Assembly: GCA_030680405.1 (NCBI GenBank)
Contig: JAUXVT010000049.1
Location: 1-64,000, forward strand
Source of the DNA: Thiobacillus sp.
GTDB taxonomy: Bacteria; Pseudomonadota; Gammaproteobacteria; Burkholderiales; Thiobacillaceae
Direction of reading: 5' to 3'
DNA length: 64,000 nt
Each line of letters starts with the position of its first letter. Positions within the stretch are counted from its first letter, which is position 1. Both the position numbers and the translations under genes were made by a program. Below the pieces are notes generated by a model. The model saw only the letters and a program-made list of their open reading frames with translations. It made no database searches and had not been told where the DNA came from. Below are positions 1-10,367 of the stretch, piece after piece.

Positions 1-91
1 CGCGCAAGGCATCCGCCACCGCCAGCGCGGGGTAGACGTGACCGCCGGTGCCGCCAGCCATCACCATCAGGGTGCGATTCACGTGGGCCAT
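1..91 (-). CDS. murG: MurG, N-terminal fragment cut by the window edge
   Basis: The enzyme is the UDP-GlcNAc transferase that turns lipid I into lipid II on the inner face of the cytoplasmic membrane. Only the first 30 codons are present. They read [14 protein letters not shown], then the glycine-rich TGGHVYPALAVA loop typical of MurG. The ATG overlaps the TGA of ftsW (TGATG), which implies translational coupling. The identification rests on this motif and on the canonical ftsW-murG order. Confidence 0.9.
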   Translation of the reverse strand, partial: MAHVNRTLMVMAGGTGGHVYPALAVADALR

Positions 92-1248
92 CAGAAGGTT
101 TTTCCCCGCATCATCTGCCGATGCTCCCAGTCGATGCGCAACAGCACCGCGATCGCCAGGCAGTTGGCGACGATGCCGCTGCCGCCGAACGACAGGAAGG
201 GCAGCGTCAGGCCCTTGGTCGGCAGCAGGCCGACGTTCACCCCCATGTTGATGAGCGCCTGCACGCCGAGCCAGATGCCGATACCCTGCGCCACCAATGC
301 ACAGAAGTTGCGCTCCAACTGGGCCGCGCGATGGCCGATCAGGAAGGCCTTGACGATGAGCCAGGCGAACAGCGCGATCACCATCGCCACGCCGATGAAG
401 CCGAATTCCTCGGCGATCACCGCCAGCAGGAAATCGGTATGCGCCTCGGGCAGGTAGAACAGTTTTTCGACGCTGCCGCCCAGCCCCAGGCCCAGCCATT
501 CGCCACGACCGAAGGCGATCAGCGCATGAGACAGCTGATAGCCCTTGCCATACGGGTCGGCAAACGGATCCATGAAGCCGAGGATGCGCTGCATCCGGTA
601 TTCCGAGGTGAAGATCAGCAGCGCAAATCCGATCATCAGCACCACGATCAACCCGGCGAACACCTTCCAGTTGAGCCCGCCCAGAAACAGGATGCCCATG
701 GCGATCGACACGATCACGACGAAGGCGCCGAAGTCCGGCTCGCGCAGCAGCAGGGCGCCAGCCAGGATCATCACCGCGGCCATCGGCAGGAAGCCCTTCT
801 TGAAATCGTGCATGAAAGCGGCCTTGCGCGTGGTGTAGTCGGCGGCGTACAGCACGGCGAGGAACTTCATCAGCTCGGAGGGTTGCAGGTTGGCGAAGCC
901 GAGCGGAATCCAGCGGCGGCTGCCGTTGACCTCGCGCCCGATGCCGGGGATCAGCACCACCACTAACAGCAACAGGCCGGCGAGGAAGAGGTAGGGCGCC
1001 GCCTGCTGCCACACCCGCATCGGCACCTGGAAGGCGGCGATCCCGACGCCAACGCCGAGCGCGATGAAGATACCCTGCCGCAGCAAATAGAATTCGCCGT
1101 TGTAGCCGGTGTACCTAGCCGCCTCAGCAATCGCGAGCGAGGCGGAATACACCATCACCAGACCGACCGCCAGCAGGCCGAGCGCCAGCCACAGCAGACC
1201 GAAGTCGAGCTCGGCGCTGGGTTTGGGGGCGCGCGCGGTGTAGAGCAT
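91..1248 (-). CDS. ftsW: FtsW, SEDS-family septal peptidoglycan glycosyltransferase
   Basis: FtsW polymerises lipid II at the division septum together with FtsI. The 385-residue protein is almost wholly hydrophobic, with about ten predicted membrane helices. It carries SEDS hallmarks such as LREPDFGAF in the middle and PFLSFGGSG near the C-terminus. Length is normal for the family. It sits between murD (1-base overlap) and murG (overlapping stop and start) in a dcw operon. Rod-shape paralogue RodA is the only serious alternative, and the context excludes it. Confidence 0.95.
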   Translation of the reverse strand: MLYTARAPKPSAELDFGLLWLALGLLAVGLVMVYSASLAIAEAARYTGYNGEFYLLRQGIFIALGVGVGIAAFQVPMRVWQQAAPYLFLAGLLLLVVVLIPGIGREVNGSRRWIPLGFANLQPSELMKFLAVLYAADYTTRKAAFMHDFKKGFLPMAAVMILAGALLLREPDFGAFVVIVSIAMGILFLGGLNWKVFAGLIVVLMIGFALLIFTSEYRMQRILGFMDPFADPYGKGYQLSHALIAFGRGEWLGLGLGGSVEKLFYLPEAHTDFLLAVIAEEFGFIGVAMVIALFAWLIVKAFLIGHRAAQLERNFCALVAQGIGIWLGVQALINMGVNVGLLPTKGLTLPFLSFGGSGIVANCLAIAVLLRIDWEHRQMMRGKTF

Positions 1249-2654
1249 CAGCCTGCCGCCCTTGCCGCCGCCAGCTTTTTCACGGCATCAACAAATACTT
1301 CGGCGCGATGGATGTAGTTGCGGAACATGTCGAAGCTGGCACACGCGGGGGACAGCAACACTGCATCGCCGGGCTGCGCCAGACGCTGCGCCAGTTCAAC
1401 CGCTTCGGGCAAGCCGGCAACCGGATAGCTGTCCACCCCGCTGCCCGAGAGGGCGGTCGCGATCAATGGCGCGTCGCGTCCGATCAGCAGCACCGCGCGG
1501 GCGTTGGCTTCGACGGCAGCCTTGAGCGGGCTGAAATCCTGCCCCTTGCCATCGCCGCCCAGAATCACCACCGCCTTGCGCGCACCCATGCCGTACAGCG
1601 CGGCTTCGGTGGCGCCGACGTTGGTGCCCTTGGAATCGTCGTAGTAGGTCACGCCCTCGATCTCGGCGACCTTCTCCACCCGGTGCGGCAAGCCCTTGAA
1701 ATGCAGCAGCCCGCGCAACAGCGCTTCCATCGGCAGGCCCAGCGCGCGAGTCAGCGCCAGCGCCGCCAGTGCGTTGGCGGCGTTATGCAGCCCGGTTACC
1801 GGCAGCGCAGACAGCGGCATCAGCATGTCGCCGCCCAGGCAGAGTTCATCCTCACACAGGCCGAGGTTTTCATCGCGCGGGCTGCGGTCCAAGCCAAAGC
1901 TGACCACCCGCCGGCCCGGCAGCGCCATCGCCAGCGTGCGCGCATCATCACGGTTCACTACCTGTATGCCGTCGCCGCTGAAAATCCGCGCCTTCGCCGC
2001 GGCGTAGGCATCCATGTCGGGGTAGCGATCCATGTGGTCTTCCGACAGGTTGAGCACGGTGGCGGCATCGGCGCTGAGGCTGGACGTTGTTTCGAGCTGG
2101 AAGCTGGAAAGTTCCAGCACCCACACCTGTGGCGCCGGCGCGATTCCCTGCTCGATCTCGTACAGCGCATCCAGCACCGGCAGGCCGATGTTGCCTGCCA
2201 CGCAGGTGGTCAGCCCCGCCATCCGGCACATGTCGCCGCACATCGCGGTGACGGTGCTCTTGCCGTTGCTACCAGTGATGGCGATCACCCGCATGGGATG
2301 CTCTCGCTGTGCGTTGAGTGCACGGATGGCACGCGCGAACAGTTCGACGTCGCCCACCCTCTCGATGCCCGCCGCAACCGCACGGGCCACTGCAGGCTCG
2401 GCCAGCGGCACGCCGGGGCTGACGACCAGCAATTCCGTTGCCTGCAGCAGCACATCGTCGAAGGGGCCGGTGTAGAGCGGCACCTGCGGCAGCAGTTCGG
2501 CCAAACGTCCGGCATGCGGCGGCGCGGCGCGGCTGTCGGCCACGCTCACCCGCGCGCCGCGCGCCGCCAACCAGCGCGCGCACGACAGCCCGGTGTCGCC
2601 CAGGCCCAGCACCAGGATGGTCTTGCCGGAGAGTTGCAGGCTGTCGTAGTTCAT
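1248..2654 (-). CDS. murD: MurD, UDP-MurNAc-L-Ala:D-Glu ligase
   Basis: This cytoplasmic Mur ligase adds D-glutamate to UDP-MurNAc-L-alanine. The N-terminal Rossmann-like domain begins [12 protein letters not shown]. The ATP-binding loop GSNGKST lies at residues 128-134, and a YYDDSKGTN segment typical of MurD follows. At 468 residues it is a usual size. Its 3' end meets ftsW directly, but its 5' end is separated from mraY by about 140 bases that hold a palindromic repeat. This is the only real gap inside the cluster. Confidence 0.95.
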   Translation of the reverse strand: MNYDSLQLSGKTILVLGLGDTGLSCARWLAARGARVSVADSRAAPPHAGRLAELLPQVPLYTGPFDDVLLQATELLVVSPGVPLAEPAVARAVAAGIERVGDVELFARAIRALNAQREHPMRVIAITGSNGKSTVTAMCGDMCRMAGLTTCVAGNIGLPVLDALYEIEQGIAPAPQVWVLELSSFQLETTSSLSADAATVLNLSEDHMDRYPDMDAYAAAKARIFSGDGIQVVNRDDARTLAMALPGRRVVSFGLDRSPRDENLGLCEDELCLGGDMLMPLSALPVTGLHNAANALAALALTRALGLPMEALLRGLLHFKGLPHRVEKVAEIEGVTYYDDSKGTNVGATEAALYGMGARKAVVILGGDGKGQDFSPLKAAVEANARAVLLIGRDAPLIATALSGSGVDSYPVAGLPEAVELAQRLAQPGDAVLLSPACASFDMFRNYIHRAEVFVDAVKKLAAARAAG

Positions 2655-2667
2655 GACAGATAAAACC

Positions 2668-2789
2668 TTTCACCACCGAGGCATAGAGACACAGAGAAAA
2701 CCCCCTGTATGGGCAGGAGACTCATCATCCCTACGGATAAAGCGAGCCATAGCGCCTTTCTCGGTGCCTCTGTGCCTCTGTGGTTCATG
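2668..2789. repeat. MITE-like inverted repeat between mraY and murD
   Basis: Two arms of about 28 bases, at 2671-2699 and 2757-2785, are inverted copies of each other with roughly four mismatches. They are built on a repeated GAGGCA/CAGAGACAC theme (CACCACAGAGGCACAGAG-like). They flank about 57 bases without coding features. The element lies inside an otherwise overlapping operon, so it must be transcribed through. Similar 'ACAGAGGCACAGAGACACAGAG' intergenic repeats occur in many proteobacterial genomes; that statement is from general knowledge. Confidence 0.75.
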
Positions 2790-2793
2790 CTTT

Positions 2794-3879
2794 TCATCTC
2801 AGTTTCAGGCTCGACAGGCCAATCAGCACCAGCATCATGCTGATGATCCAGAACCGCACCACCACCTGATTCTCTTTCCAGCCTTTCAGTTCGTAGTGGT
2901 GATGAATCGGCGCCATGCGGAACACGCGCTTGCCGGTGAGCTTGAACGAGGCGACCTGCACGATCACCGACAGGGTCTCGACCACGAACACGCCGCACAT
3001 GATGAAGAGAATGATTTCCTGCCGCACGATGACGGCGACCACGCCGAGCGCCGCGCCCAGCGCCAGCGCGCCGACGTCGCCCATGAAGACTTCCGCCGGG
3101 TAGGCGTTGAACCACAGGAAGGCGAGCCCGGCACCCGCCATCGCGGCGCAGAAGATCGCCAGTTCGCCGGCGCCCGGAATGTAGGGCATGCCGAGGTATT
3201 TGGAGAACACGGCGTTGCCGGCGACGTAGGCGAAGATCGCCAGCGCCGAGGCCACCATCACGGTCGGCAGGATCGCCAGGCCGTCGAGGCCGTCGGTGAG
3301 GTTGACCGCATTGCTGGAGCCAACGATGACGAAGTAGGTGAGCGCGATGAAGGCCGCGGCCGCCAGGGGGAGCGTGGCGTGCTTGAGGAAGGGGATGATG
3401 AGCTCGGTGTGCGCAGGCAGGCTGGCGGTTTGCCACAGGTAGACCGCGACCGCCAGACCGATCACCGACTGCCAGAAATACTTCCAGCGCGAGGCTAGAC
3501 CGCGCGAGTTTTTCTCGACCACCTTGCGCCAGTCGTCAACCCAGCCAATGACGCCAAAGCCGAGCAGGGTGAGCAGCGCGACCCAAACGTATTGGTTCGA
3601 CAGGTCCGCCCACAGCAGCGTGGTGACAGCGACCGATACCAGGATCAGCGCGCCGCCCATGGTCGGCGTGCCGGCTTTGACCAGATGCGTTTGCGGGCCG
3701 TCGCTGCGCACCGACTGGCCGATTTTCAGTGTGGTGAGCTTGCGGATCACGGCCGGGCCGACGATAAAGGAAATCGTCAGCGCGGTGAGTGTGGCCAGCA
3801 CCGCGCGCAGCGTCAGGTAATTGAAGACGTTGAAAGCGCGAATGTCCTGGCCAAGTTGTTGAAACAGCCACAAGAGCAT
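2794..3879 (-). CDS. mraY: MraY, phospho-MurNAc-pentapeptide transferase
   Basis: MraY transfers phospho-MurNAc-pentapeptide to undecaprenyl phosphate, making lipid I in the cytoplasmic membrane. The 361-residue protein has about ten membrane segments. The conserved aspartates appear in WVDDWRK and in [10 protein letters not shown], and [10 protein letters not shown] near the C-terminus is a family signature. Length matches E. coli MraY (360). It starts one base after the end of murF. Confidence 0.96.
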   Translation of the reverse strand: MLLWLFQQLGQDIRAFNVFNYLTLRAVLATLTALTISFIVGPAVIRKLTTLKIGQSVRSDGPQTHLVKAGTPTMGGALILVSVAVTTLLWADLSNQYVWVALLTLLGFGVIGWVDDWRKVVEKNSRGLASRWKYFWQSVIGLAVAVYLWQTASLPAHTELIIPFLKHATLPLAAAAFIALTYFVIVGSSNAVNLTDGLDGLAILPTVMVASALAIFAYVAGNAVFSKYLGMPYIPGAGELAIFCAAMAGAGLAFLWFNAYPAEVFMGDVGALALGAALGVVAVIVRQEIILFIMCGVFVVETLSVIVQVASFKLTGKRVFRMAPIHHHYELKGWKENQVVVRFWIISMMLVLIGLSSLKLR

Positions 3880-3880
3880 G

Positions 3881-5248
3881 TCAGTGTCCTTCCATGAAGC
3901 TTTGCACCACCCGCTCCATCTGCATAAAGCGCGAGCCTTTCACCAGCACGATGGTGTCGGCAGTCAGTTCGTTTTCGAGTTCGGCGAGGAGTTCCTGGAT
4001 CCGCTCGAAGTGCATCGCGCCGGCGCCGAATGCAGCGACGGTTTCTTTCGTCAACTCCCCCAGCGCAAGGAGTTTGCTCACCCCGGCGGCGCGCGCGTCC
4101 AGCCCGATTTGCGCGTGCATCGCCGCCGCATCGCTGCCCAGTTCGCCCATATCGCCCAGCACCAGCAGCTTCTTGCCGGGTTGCTGCGCCAGCACCGCCA
4201 GTGCGGCTTTCACCGAATCTGGATTGGCGTTGTAGGTGTCGTCGATGAAGGTGCTGCCGTGCAGCGCAGGCTTTCTTTGCAGACGGCCCTTGACGCCGCT
4301 GAAACCGGACAGCCCGGCAACGATGCTGCGATAGCTGACGTCGAGCGCGAATGCGGCGGCAGCGGCGGCGAGTGCGTTCATCACATTGTGCTCGCCTGGT
4401 ACCTGCAGGGCGATGTCGAGGGTGGCGTTGGGGAGGGTGAGGGTGAGCGCCGAACCAAAGATGTTGGGCTGGTATTGCCCGCGCACCACCGCCGGCTGTT
4501 TGAGACCGAAGTCGATCATGCTGCGCCGCGCATTGGATTCGCGCCACAGCCAAGCGTGCGCGTCGTCGGCATTGAACACCGCGATGCCGGCGTCCGGCAG
4601 TCCGTTGAAGATTTCACCCTTGGCGCGCGCGATGGCTTCGACCGAACCGAGAAAACCGATATGCGCGGTCATCGCGTTGTTGACCACCGCCACCCCGGGC
4701 CGCGCCAGCCGCGTCAGATAGTCGATTTCGCCCGCGTGGTTCATGCCCATTTCGAGCACGGCGAACTGATGCGTCTCGCGCAAGCGCAGCAGCATCAGCG
4801 GCAGCCCAATGTCGTTGTTGAGGTTGCCTTCGGTATGGAGCACTGCAGCATTCGAAGCGGTTTCCTCCCGCAGAATGGCCGCCAGCATTTCCTTCACCGT
4901 GGTCTTGCCATTGCTGCCGGTGATGGCGACAACCGGAAGGGCAAAGCGCTGGCGCCAGGCGGTGGCCAGTCTGCCGAGCGCGAGACGAGTATCGTCGACG
5001 CGGATGGCAGCCACGATTTCGGGCGCCTGCGCGGCGTCCAGCATCACGCCGGCCGCGCCTTGCCGCAAGGCCTGTGTGGCGAAAGCGCCGCCATCGAATT
5101 TCACGCCGCGCAGTGCGATGAAGAGATCGCCCGGCTGAATGCTGCGGCTGTCGGTGGAGACGCGCAGCATCTCGGCATCCACACCATTAAACGGTACACC
5201 GAGCATGGCGGCGGCTTCGGACAAACGCATCATGGCCATCAGCTCCAC
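3881..5248 (-). CDS. murF: MurF, UDP-MurNAc-tripeptide:D-Ala-D-Ala ligase
   Basis: MurF completes the cytoplasmic pentapeptide precursor. The ATP loop GSNGKTT lies at residues 111-117 after an N-terminal substrate domain. [12 protein letters not shown] and LGDMGELG are typical MurF motifs. The protein is 455 residues. The first ATG overlaps murE by 10 bases, but other methionines follow within seven residues ([10 protein letters not shown]), so the exact start is uncertain by a few codons. Confidence 0.95.
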   Translation of the reverse strand: MELMAMMRLSEAAAMLGVPFNGVDAEMLRVSTDSRSIQPGDLFIALRGVKFDGGAFATQALRQGAAGVMLDAAQAPEIVAAIRVDDTRLALGRLATAWRQRFALPVVAITGSNGKTTVKEMLAAILREETASNAAVLHTEGNLNNDIGLPLMLLRLRETHQFAVLEMGMNHAGEIDYLTRLARPGVAVVNNAMTAHIGFLGSVEAIARAKGEIFNGLPDAGIAVFNADDAHAWLWRESNARRSMIDFGLKQPAVVRGQYQPNIFGSALTLTLPNATLDIALQVPGEHNVMNALAAAAAAFALDVSYRSIVAGLSGFSGVKGRLQRKPALHGSTFIDDTYNANPDSVKAALAVLAQQPGKKLLVLGDMGELGSDAAAMHAQIGLDARAAGVSKLLALGELTKETVAAFGAGAMHFERIQELLAELENELTADTIVLVKGSRFMQMERVVQSFMEGH

Positions 5249-6726
5249 GCCTCCAAGGCTTTTCGGGCAACGGCCACATCGGAGAACGGCAGCCGCTCGC
5301 CAGCGTTTTCCTGGTAGTCCTCGTGACCCTTGCCGGCGATCAGCACGACGTCGCCGTGATGCGCGCCGCCGATGGCCTCGAAAATCGCGCGCGCGCGATC
5401 CGGCTCGACGTGCGGCTTGCCGCCTGTGCCGGAGAGGATGTCGTCAATGATGTGGCGCGGGTCTTCGTTGCGCGGGTTGTCGCTGGTGATCCAGACTTCG
5501 TCGGCGCCTTCGGCCACGGCCCGCCCCATCAGCGGACGCTTGCCGCGGTCGCGGTTGCCGCCGCAGCCAAAGACGCAAATCAGGCGCCCGCCGCTGACAA
5601 TTTCGCGCAGGGTGGCGAGCACCTTTTCCAGCGCATCGGGGGTGTGGGCGTAGTCCACCACCACCAGCGGGTGCGCGTCGCCACCGAGGGTCTGCATTCG
5701 CCCCGGCGGCGGCGTGATGTGCGCCAGCGCCTGGCATGCGTCGTCCAGTTTCACGTCGGAGACCAGCAGGGTGGTGAGCACCGCCAGCAGGTTGGCAGCA
5801 TTGAAGCGGCCCAGCAGCGGCGCATCGATCTCGGCATTGCCCCAGTCGGTGTGCACCATAAGATGCAGCCCCGCTTGCGACAGACGCAGCTTTTCCCCCA
5901 CCACGGCACCGCGATAGAAACCATAGCCGGCGACGCGCGCGGGCCGGGTCTCACTCTCCAGCCGCTGGCCGAAGGCGTCGTCGACATTGACCACCACCCA
6001 GTCCAGCCCCGGCCAGCTGAACAGCCGCGCCTTGGCGTCGGCGTAGCTGTCCATGTCGCCGTGGTAGTCGAGGTGGTCGCGCGACAGATTGGTCAGCACG
6101 GCAACGTTGAAAGACGTGCCATTGACGCGCCCCTGCGCCAGGCCGTGCGAGGACACCTCCATCGCGCACGCGGCCGCCCCCTGCTGCCGGTAATGCGCGA
6201 GACGCTGCTGCAGCTCGATGGCGTCGGGCGTGGTGTTGAGTGCGGGCGTGAGCGCGCCGGGGAAGCCGTTGCCGACGGTGCCGATGACCGCGGTTTTGCG
6301 CCCCAGCTGCGAGAAGGCCTGCGCCACCCAGTGCGCCACCGAAGTCTTGCCGTTGGTGCCGGTGACGCCAACCATGTGCAGCGCACGCGATGGCTTGCCA
6401 TAGATATGCGCGGCGATCTCGCCGATGCGGGTTTTCAGTCCGAGCACCCCGGCGTTGGGAATGACGAGTGCCGGATCCCACTGATAGTGATCGGCCTCCC
6501 ACAACACGCCATCGACGCGCTGCGCCACCGCCTGCGCGATGAAGTTGCGGCCATCGCGCGTCTCTCCCGGATAGGCGACGAATACTTTACCCGGCATGGC
6601 CTTGCGGCTGTCATTGACGAGCTCGGCGACGGCAATACCGAGCCGCTCCAGAATATGCGGCACGGATTCCCGGATCGCCTGGGACGCGAGCGAGGCGGAA
6701 GTAAGGCTGGCACCGGCTTTAGCCAC
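5239..6726 (-). CDS. murE: MurE, UDP-MurNAc-dipeptide:meso-diaminopimelate ligase
   Basis: MurE adds the third amino acid to the peptidoglycan stem. The ATP loop GTNGKTS is at residues 123-129. The sequence TSDNPRNEDP contains the DNPR motif that in this family selects meso-diaminopimelate over lysine. The likely start is GTG at 6726, which overlaps the ftsI stop by 8 bases. It is 495 residues, normal for the family. Confidence 0.95.
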   Translation of the reverse strand: MAKAGASLTSASLASQAIRESVPHILERLGIAVAELVNDSRKAMPGKVFVAYPGETRDGRNFIAQAVAQRVDGVLWEADHYQWDPALVIPNAGVLGLKTRIGEIAAHIYGKPSRALHMVGVTGTNGKTSVAHWVAQAFSQLGRKTAVIGTVGNGFPGALTPALNTTPDAIELQQRLAHYRQQGAAACAMEVSSHGLAQGRVNGTSFNVAVLTNLSRDHLDYHGDMDSYADAKARLFSWPGLDWVVVNVDDAFGQRLESETRPARVAGYGFYRGAVVGEKLRLSQAGLHLMVHTDWGNAEIDAPLLGRFNAANLLAVLTTLLVSDVKLDDACQALAHITPPPGRMQTLGGDAHPLVVVDYAHTPDALEKVLATLREIVSGGRLICVFGCGGNRDRGKRPLMGRAVAEGADEVWITSDNPRNEDPRHIIDDILSGTGGKPHVEPDRARAIFEAIGGAHHGDVVLIAGKGHEDYQENAGERLPFSDVAVARKALEAWS

Positions 6727-8467
6727 CGCGCCCCCCCTCCACGCGCGCCAGCACAGGTGGCGTGCTCTGCGTCATCCGCGTCGCGGTTTCCGGCGCATCG
6801 GGCGGCAGCGCGAGCTGACGCAAGCTGGCGGCCATCACCTGGGCGAACACCGGGCCGGCGACGCTGCCGCCGTAGTACACGCCGTCGGACGGCTCGTCGA
6901 TCACCACCCCGATGATGAGACGCGGGTTGGACGCCGGGGCCATGCCGACAAAGGAAGACAGATAGCGGTCGGCTGCGTAGCGGCCATTAACCAGCTTGTG
7001 CGCGGTGCCGGTTTTTCCTGCCACGCGATAACCCGGCACCCGGGTGCGCAGGCCAGTCCCGCCTTCCTGCGTCACCGCCTCCATCATGGCGCGCACTTCG
7101 CGCGCCACGCTCGGGGAGAATACTCGCTCGCCGACAATTTCCTGCGGCTCGCGCTTGAGAAACGACAAGGGCATCACTTCGCCGTCATTGGCGAAGGCCA
7201 TGTAGGCGCGGGTCAGCTGCAACAGGCTGACCGACAGGCCATAGCCATACGCCATGGTGGCGTGCTCGACCGGCTTCCAGGTGCTGGCATCGCGCAGCCG
7301 CCCGGCGGTCTCGCCAGGGAAGCCCGACCCCGGCAACTGGCCGAAACCGGAACGGTGCAACACCTCCCAGTATTGCTGAGGGGTCAGCGACATGGCCAGC
7401 TTCACCGCGCCGACGTTGCTCGATTTCTGGATGATTTCGCTCACCGTCAACTGGGGATGCGGGTGGGTGTCGCGCACCAGCTTGGTTCCGACACGCCAGG
7501 TTTCCGGCGTGTCGATGACACTGTCAGGATGGAACAGGCCGCGCTCCAGCACCGCCGCCGCAACGAAGGGCTTGATGGTGGAACCCGGCTCGAAGGTGTC
7601 GATCACCGCGCGATTGCGCATCGGTCCCGGCTGGTAATTGTGGCGGTTGTTGGGGTTGAAGATCGGTTGGTTGGCCAGCGCGAGAATCTCGCCGGTCTTG
7701 GCGTCAAGCACCACCACGCTGCCGCCCTTGGCCTTGTGAGTGGCAATCGCCGCCGCGAGTTCGCGGTGTGCCAGATATTGAATCTTGAGGTCGAGCGCCA
7801 GCGCCAGATTGCCGCCCATCTGCGCGGTTTTGATCGGCGCCAGATCGCGGATGGTATTGCCGCGGCGATCGCGCAGGATCTGGCGCTCGCCCTCACGTCC
7901 GACCAGCCAGTCCTGATAGGCACGCTCGACGCCTTCCTGGCCGAGATCATCCACATTGGTGAAACCCACCACGTGCGCAGCCACTTCGCCCGCCGGGTAA
8001 TAGCGGCGGAATTCGCGCCGCAGATGCAGGCCCGGCACCCCCATGGCGGCGATCTTGACCGCCTGCTCCGGCGTGACGGGGCGCCGCACGCTGAATTCGC
8101 CGCGCGTTTTGCGTGTTAGTTTTTTCGTCAGTTCGGGCGGCGAAATGCCCAGCACCTCGGCCAGATGCGCGTACTGCGCAGTCGTCAACTTGAGTTCGAC
8201 CGGACGCGCCCACAAGGACTCAACCGGCGTGCTGATCGCCAGCAGCCGACCATGACGGTCGGACACCTGGCCGCGATGCGTGGGGAGGGTGAGGTTGCGG
8301 TTGGCCACCGCATCGCCCTTGCCCTGCAGATAATCGGTGTTGAGCCCCTGCAGATAGAACGCCCGTCCGGCCACCACTGTCAGCCCGGCGAGCAGCAGAC
8401 TGCCCACGGCCGCCATGCGCCAGGGGGCAAGATTAAGCTTGAGCAGTTTGCGCGAGTGGTAATTCAT
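6719..8467 (-). CDS. ftsI: FtsI (PBP3), septal peptidoglycan transpeptidase
   Basis: This class B penicillin-binding protein cross-links septal peptidoglycan beside FtsW. A short cytoplasmic tail and one membrane helix (about residues 18-38) precede a dimerisation domain. The transpeptidase domain carries STIK (296-299), SSN and KTGTAHK, the three catalytic motifs. At 582 residues it matches family size. It overlaps ftsL upstream by 4 bases and murE downstream by 8, so the genes are co-translated. Confidence 0.96.
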   Translation of the reverse strand: MNYHSRKLLKLNLAPWRMAAVGSLLLAGLTVVAGRAFYLQGLNTDYLQGKGDAVANRNLTLPTHRGQVSDRHGRLLAISTPVESLWARPVELKLTTAQYAHLAEVLGISPPELTKKLTRKTRGEFSVRRPVTPEQAVKIAAMGVPGLHLRREFRRYYPAGEVAAHVVGFTNVDDLGQEGVERAYQDWLVGREGERQILRDRRGNTIRDLAPIKTAQMGGNLALALDLKIQYLAHRELAAAIATHKAKGGSVVVLDAKTGEILALANQPIFNPNNRHNYQPGPMRNRAVIDTFEPGSTIKPFVAAAVLERGLFHPDSVIDTPETWRVGTKLVRDTHPHPQLTVSEIIQKSSNVGAVKLAMSLTPQQYWEVLHRSGFGQLPGSGFPGETAGRLRDASTWKPVEHATMAYGYGLSVSLLQLTRAYMAFANDGEVMPLSFLKREPQEIVGERVFSPSVAREVRAMMEAVTQEGGTGLRTRVPGYRVAGKTGTAHKLVNGRYAADRYLSSFVGMAPASNPRLIIGVVIDEPSDGVYYGGSVAGPVFAQVMAASLRQLALPPDAPETATRMTQSTPPVLARVEGGRGG

Positions 8468-8736
8468 GGCGCATCCACCAGCGTTTCAACGTGAACCCGG
8501 TCTTGCGGCGGCGCCACCAGGCCGAGCCGGCTACGCGCGAGCGCATCGACCCGCGCCAAGTTGGCCCAGGTGCTCTGCTCCAGCTGCAATTGCCCCCACT
8601 GCTCGTCCAACACACGCGCCTGCTTTTTCAAACGTTCCAGTTCCACAAAATACGTACGCGAACGGTGCTGCGCCTGGATCACGGCCAGCGCACATGCCAC
8701 CAGCAGCAGCGCAAGGATGATGTTGAGACGGCTCAT
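8464..8736 (-). CDS. ftsL: FtsL, small bitopic division protein
   Basis: The 90-residue protein starts with an N-terminal membrane helix ([16 protein letters not shown]) followed by a heptad-like periplasmic segment rich in Leu, Glu and Gln. This is the FtsL architecture that forms the FtsQLB complex. Sequence conservation in FtsL is low, so the call depends on topology plus its place between rsmH and ftsI, both of which it overlaps by 4 bases. Confidence 0.9.
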   Translation of the reverse strand: MSRLNIILALLLVACALAVIQAQHRSRTYFVELERLKKQARVLDEQWGQLQLEQSTWANLARVDALARSRLGLVAPPQDRVHVETLVDAP

Positions 8737-9668
8737 GTCGCCTCGCCCATCCGTTCGGCCACCCGCAACACGGCACTGCGCGCACGCGGGTTGGCTGCCA
8801 CTTCGGCGTCTGTCGCGCGTTGGGCGCGCCCCACCAGTTTCAGCCGCCCCGGTTTCAGCATGGCGGCCGGAATCGGCAGGCGGCGAGGCGCCTGCTCGCC
8901 CAGCGCCTCGTCACGCATGAAGCGCTTGACGATACGGTCTTCCAGCGAATGAAAACTAATGACCGCGAGTCGCCCACCGGGTTGCAGCTTGTCCACGCAT
9001 TGCGGCAGCACGGCACTCAGCTCTTCCAGTTCGCGGTTGAGATAAATCCGTATAGCCTGGAAGCTGCGGGTCGCCGGGTGTTGCCCCGGTTCGCGCCGCT
9101 TGACCGCGGCGGCGATGAGGCTCGCCAGCTGCCCGGTGCTGCGGATGGTTTCTTCCTGGCGTGCCGCAACAATCGCGCGCGCAATCGATTTAGCAAACCG
9201 CTCTTCCCCATAGGTGCGGATGACTTCACTGATTTCCCCCTCTGCCGCCGTCGCCAGCCAGTCTGCCGCCGACATCCCGCTTCCCGGATCCATGCGCATG
9301 TCGAGCGGCGCATCGAAGCGGAAGCTGAATCCACGCGTCGCGTCATCGAGCTGAGGCGACGACACCCCGATATCCAGCAAAATTCCATCCACCCGCGCCA
9401 CGCCCATTTCGTCGAGCACCGCGCCCAGGCGCGAAAACGCGCTTTGCACCAACGTCAGCCGCGCATCCTGCAGGGCCGCACCGGCACGAATGGCATCGGG
9501 GTCGCGGTCCAGTGCGATCAGACGTCCGGCTGGCCCCAGTTGCGCCAGAATCAGCCGGCTATGGCCGCCGCGTCCGAACGTGGCGTCGACATACACGCCA
9601 TCGGGCTTGATTACCAGCGCCGCCACCGCCTCCTGTGCCAGCACCGGCACATGGGCGGTTTCCATCAC
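8733..9668 (-). CDS. rsmH: RsmH (MraW), 16S rRNA N4-methyltransferase for C1402
   Basis: RsmH methylates the N4 position of C1402 in the 16S rRNA decoding centre. The 311-residue protein has the SAM-binding motif [11 protein letters not shown] near residue 28, the [15 protein letters not shown] segment, and the late [11 protein letters not shown] motif, all diagnostic. It overlaps mraZ and ftsL by 4 bases each. Confidence 0.96.
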   Translation of the reverse strand: MMETAHVPVLAQEAVAALVIKPDGVYVDATFGRGGHSRLILAQLGPAGRLIALDRDPDAIRAGAALQDARLTLVQSAFSRLGAVLDEMGVARVDGILLDIGVSSPQLDDATRGFSFRFDAPLDMRMDPGSGMSAADWLATAAEGEISEVIRTYGEERFAKSIARAIVAARQEETIRSTGQLASLIAAAVKRREPGQHPATRSFQAIRIYLNRELEELSAVLPQCVDKLQPGGRLAVISFHSLEDRIVKRFMRDEALGEQAPRRLPIPAAMLKPGRLKLVGRAQRATDAEVAANPRARSAVLRVAERMGEAT

Positions 9669-10111
9669 AACGTAAAGCCTTCCAGTTCGGGCGGCAGCGC
9701 ATCGTCACTGAACGTCAGCGCCTGCGACACCTGCGCCTCCCAGCGCGCCTCGTTCCACAACTCCACCTTGCTGCCCTGCCCCACCATCACCACGTTTTTA
9801 TCCAGCTCGGCGAACTTGCGCAGCATTGGCGGCAGCAACACACGACCAGCGCTATCCATGTCCATGTCATGCGCATAACCAACGAGTAATTGTTTGAGGC
9901 TGCGGGTACGGGGATTGAAGTCGGACAGGCCGTTGAGTTTTTTCTCGATCGGCTCCCACTCGGGTAGTGGGTAGAGCAGCAGGCACTGGCTGGGGTCGGC
10001 GGTGATCACCACGCGCCCGCCGCCATTCACCAGAAGGGCGTCGCGGTAGCGTGCCGGCACCACAAGCCGGTTCTTGCTATCCAGACTGACTGTTGCGACC
10101 CCCCGAAACAT
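9665..10111 (-). CDS. mraZ: MraZ, DNA-binding regulator of the dcw cluster
   Basis: MraZ is a ring-forming AbrB-fold protein that binds repeats upstream of its own gene and represses or tunes the cluster. The 148 residues contain two copies of the fold: [15 protein letters not shown] near the N-terminus and [16 protein letters not shown] in the second half. A strong ribosome site (GGGGGGAG) precedes the ATG. The predicted operator and promoter are about 50-110 bases upstream. Confidence 0.96.
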   Translation of the reverse strand: MFRGVATVSLDSKNRLVVPARYRDALLVNGGGRVVITADPSQCLLLYPLPEWEPIEKKLNGLSDFNPRTRSLKQLLVGYAHDMDMDSAGRVLLPPMLRKFAELDKNVVMVGQGSKVELWNEARWEAQVSQALTFSDDALPPELEGFTL

Positions 10112-10158
10112 GCTCCCCCCTTATATTAAATTTGGCTGTGTTTGGATGGGCGCATTCT

Positions 10159-10193
10159 CCCACAACTTCCCACCAATCACCACTTGCACCCAC
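10159..10193 (-). promoter_or_regulatory. MraZ operator: four boxes on a 10-base period
   Basis: On the minus strand the boxes GTGGG, GTGGT, GTGGG and GTGGG lie at 10193-10189, 10183-10179, 10173-10169 and 10163-10159. They are exactly 10 bases apart, one helical turn. This matches known MraZ sites, which are direct repeats of TGGG-type boxes with five-base spacers. The first box overlaps the -10 element and the others lie in the leader, a good position for autorepression. Confidence 0.85.
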
Positions 10194-10220
10194 TATAGGG
10201 GATAGTTTTGGGGGGGTCAA
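10192..10220 (-). promoter_or_regulatory. sigma-70 promoter of mraZ and the dcw cluster
   Basis: The -35 TTGACC (10220-10215) and -10 TATAGT (10197-10192) are separated by exactly 17 bases on the minus strand. Transcription should start near 10185, giving a leader of about 75 bases to the mraZ ATG. Confidence 0.8.
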
Positions 10221-10232
10221 GCCAGCAGACGC

Positions 10233-10266
10233 AAAAAAACCCCTACGCCTCAAGGACTTAGGGGTG
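10233..10266 (-). terminator. Rho-independent terminator after rnpB
   Basis: On the minus strand a CCCCTA...TAGGGG stem with an inner CCT/AGG pair is followed by seven T residues. It lies about 100 bases downstream of the rnpB 3' end and just upstream of the mraZ promoter, so it insulates the dcw cluster from rnpB transcription. Confidence 0.75.
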
Positions 10267-10367
10267 GTTTTGGGTTGTGGATAAGTTTCTGGAAAAACCG
10301 GAGCTTAGCGGCTAATTCTGATTATGTTTTTAGATAAAAATGCTAAGTATTTGAATTACATGAAAAG

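Noticed and set aside
1308..2663. A 451-codon open frame antisense to murD, and similar long frames opposite murE, ftsI and groEL.
   Set aside because: They are complements of high-GC codon use. Composition is Arg/His/Gln-rich without motifs, and the real genes on the other strand are certain.
10276..10284. A perfect DnaA box (TTATCCACA on the minus strand) upstream of mraZ.
   Set aside because: A single nine-base match is expected by chance about every few hundred kilobases per strand. No cluster, AT-rich unwinding element or dnaA/dnaN genes are present.
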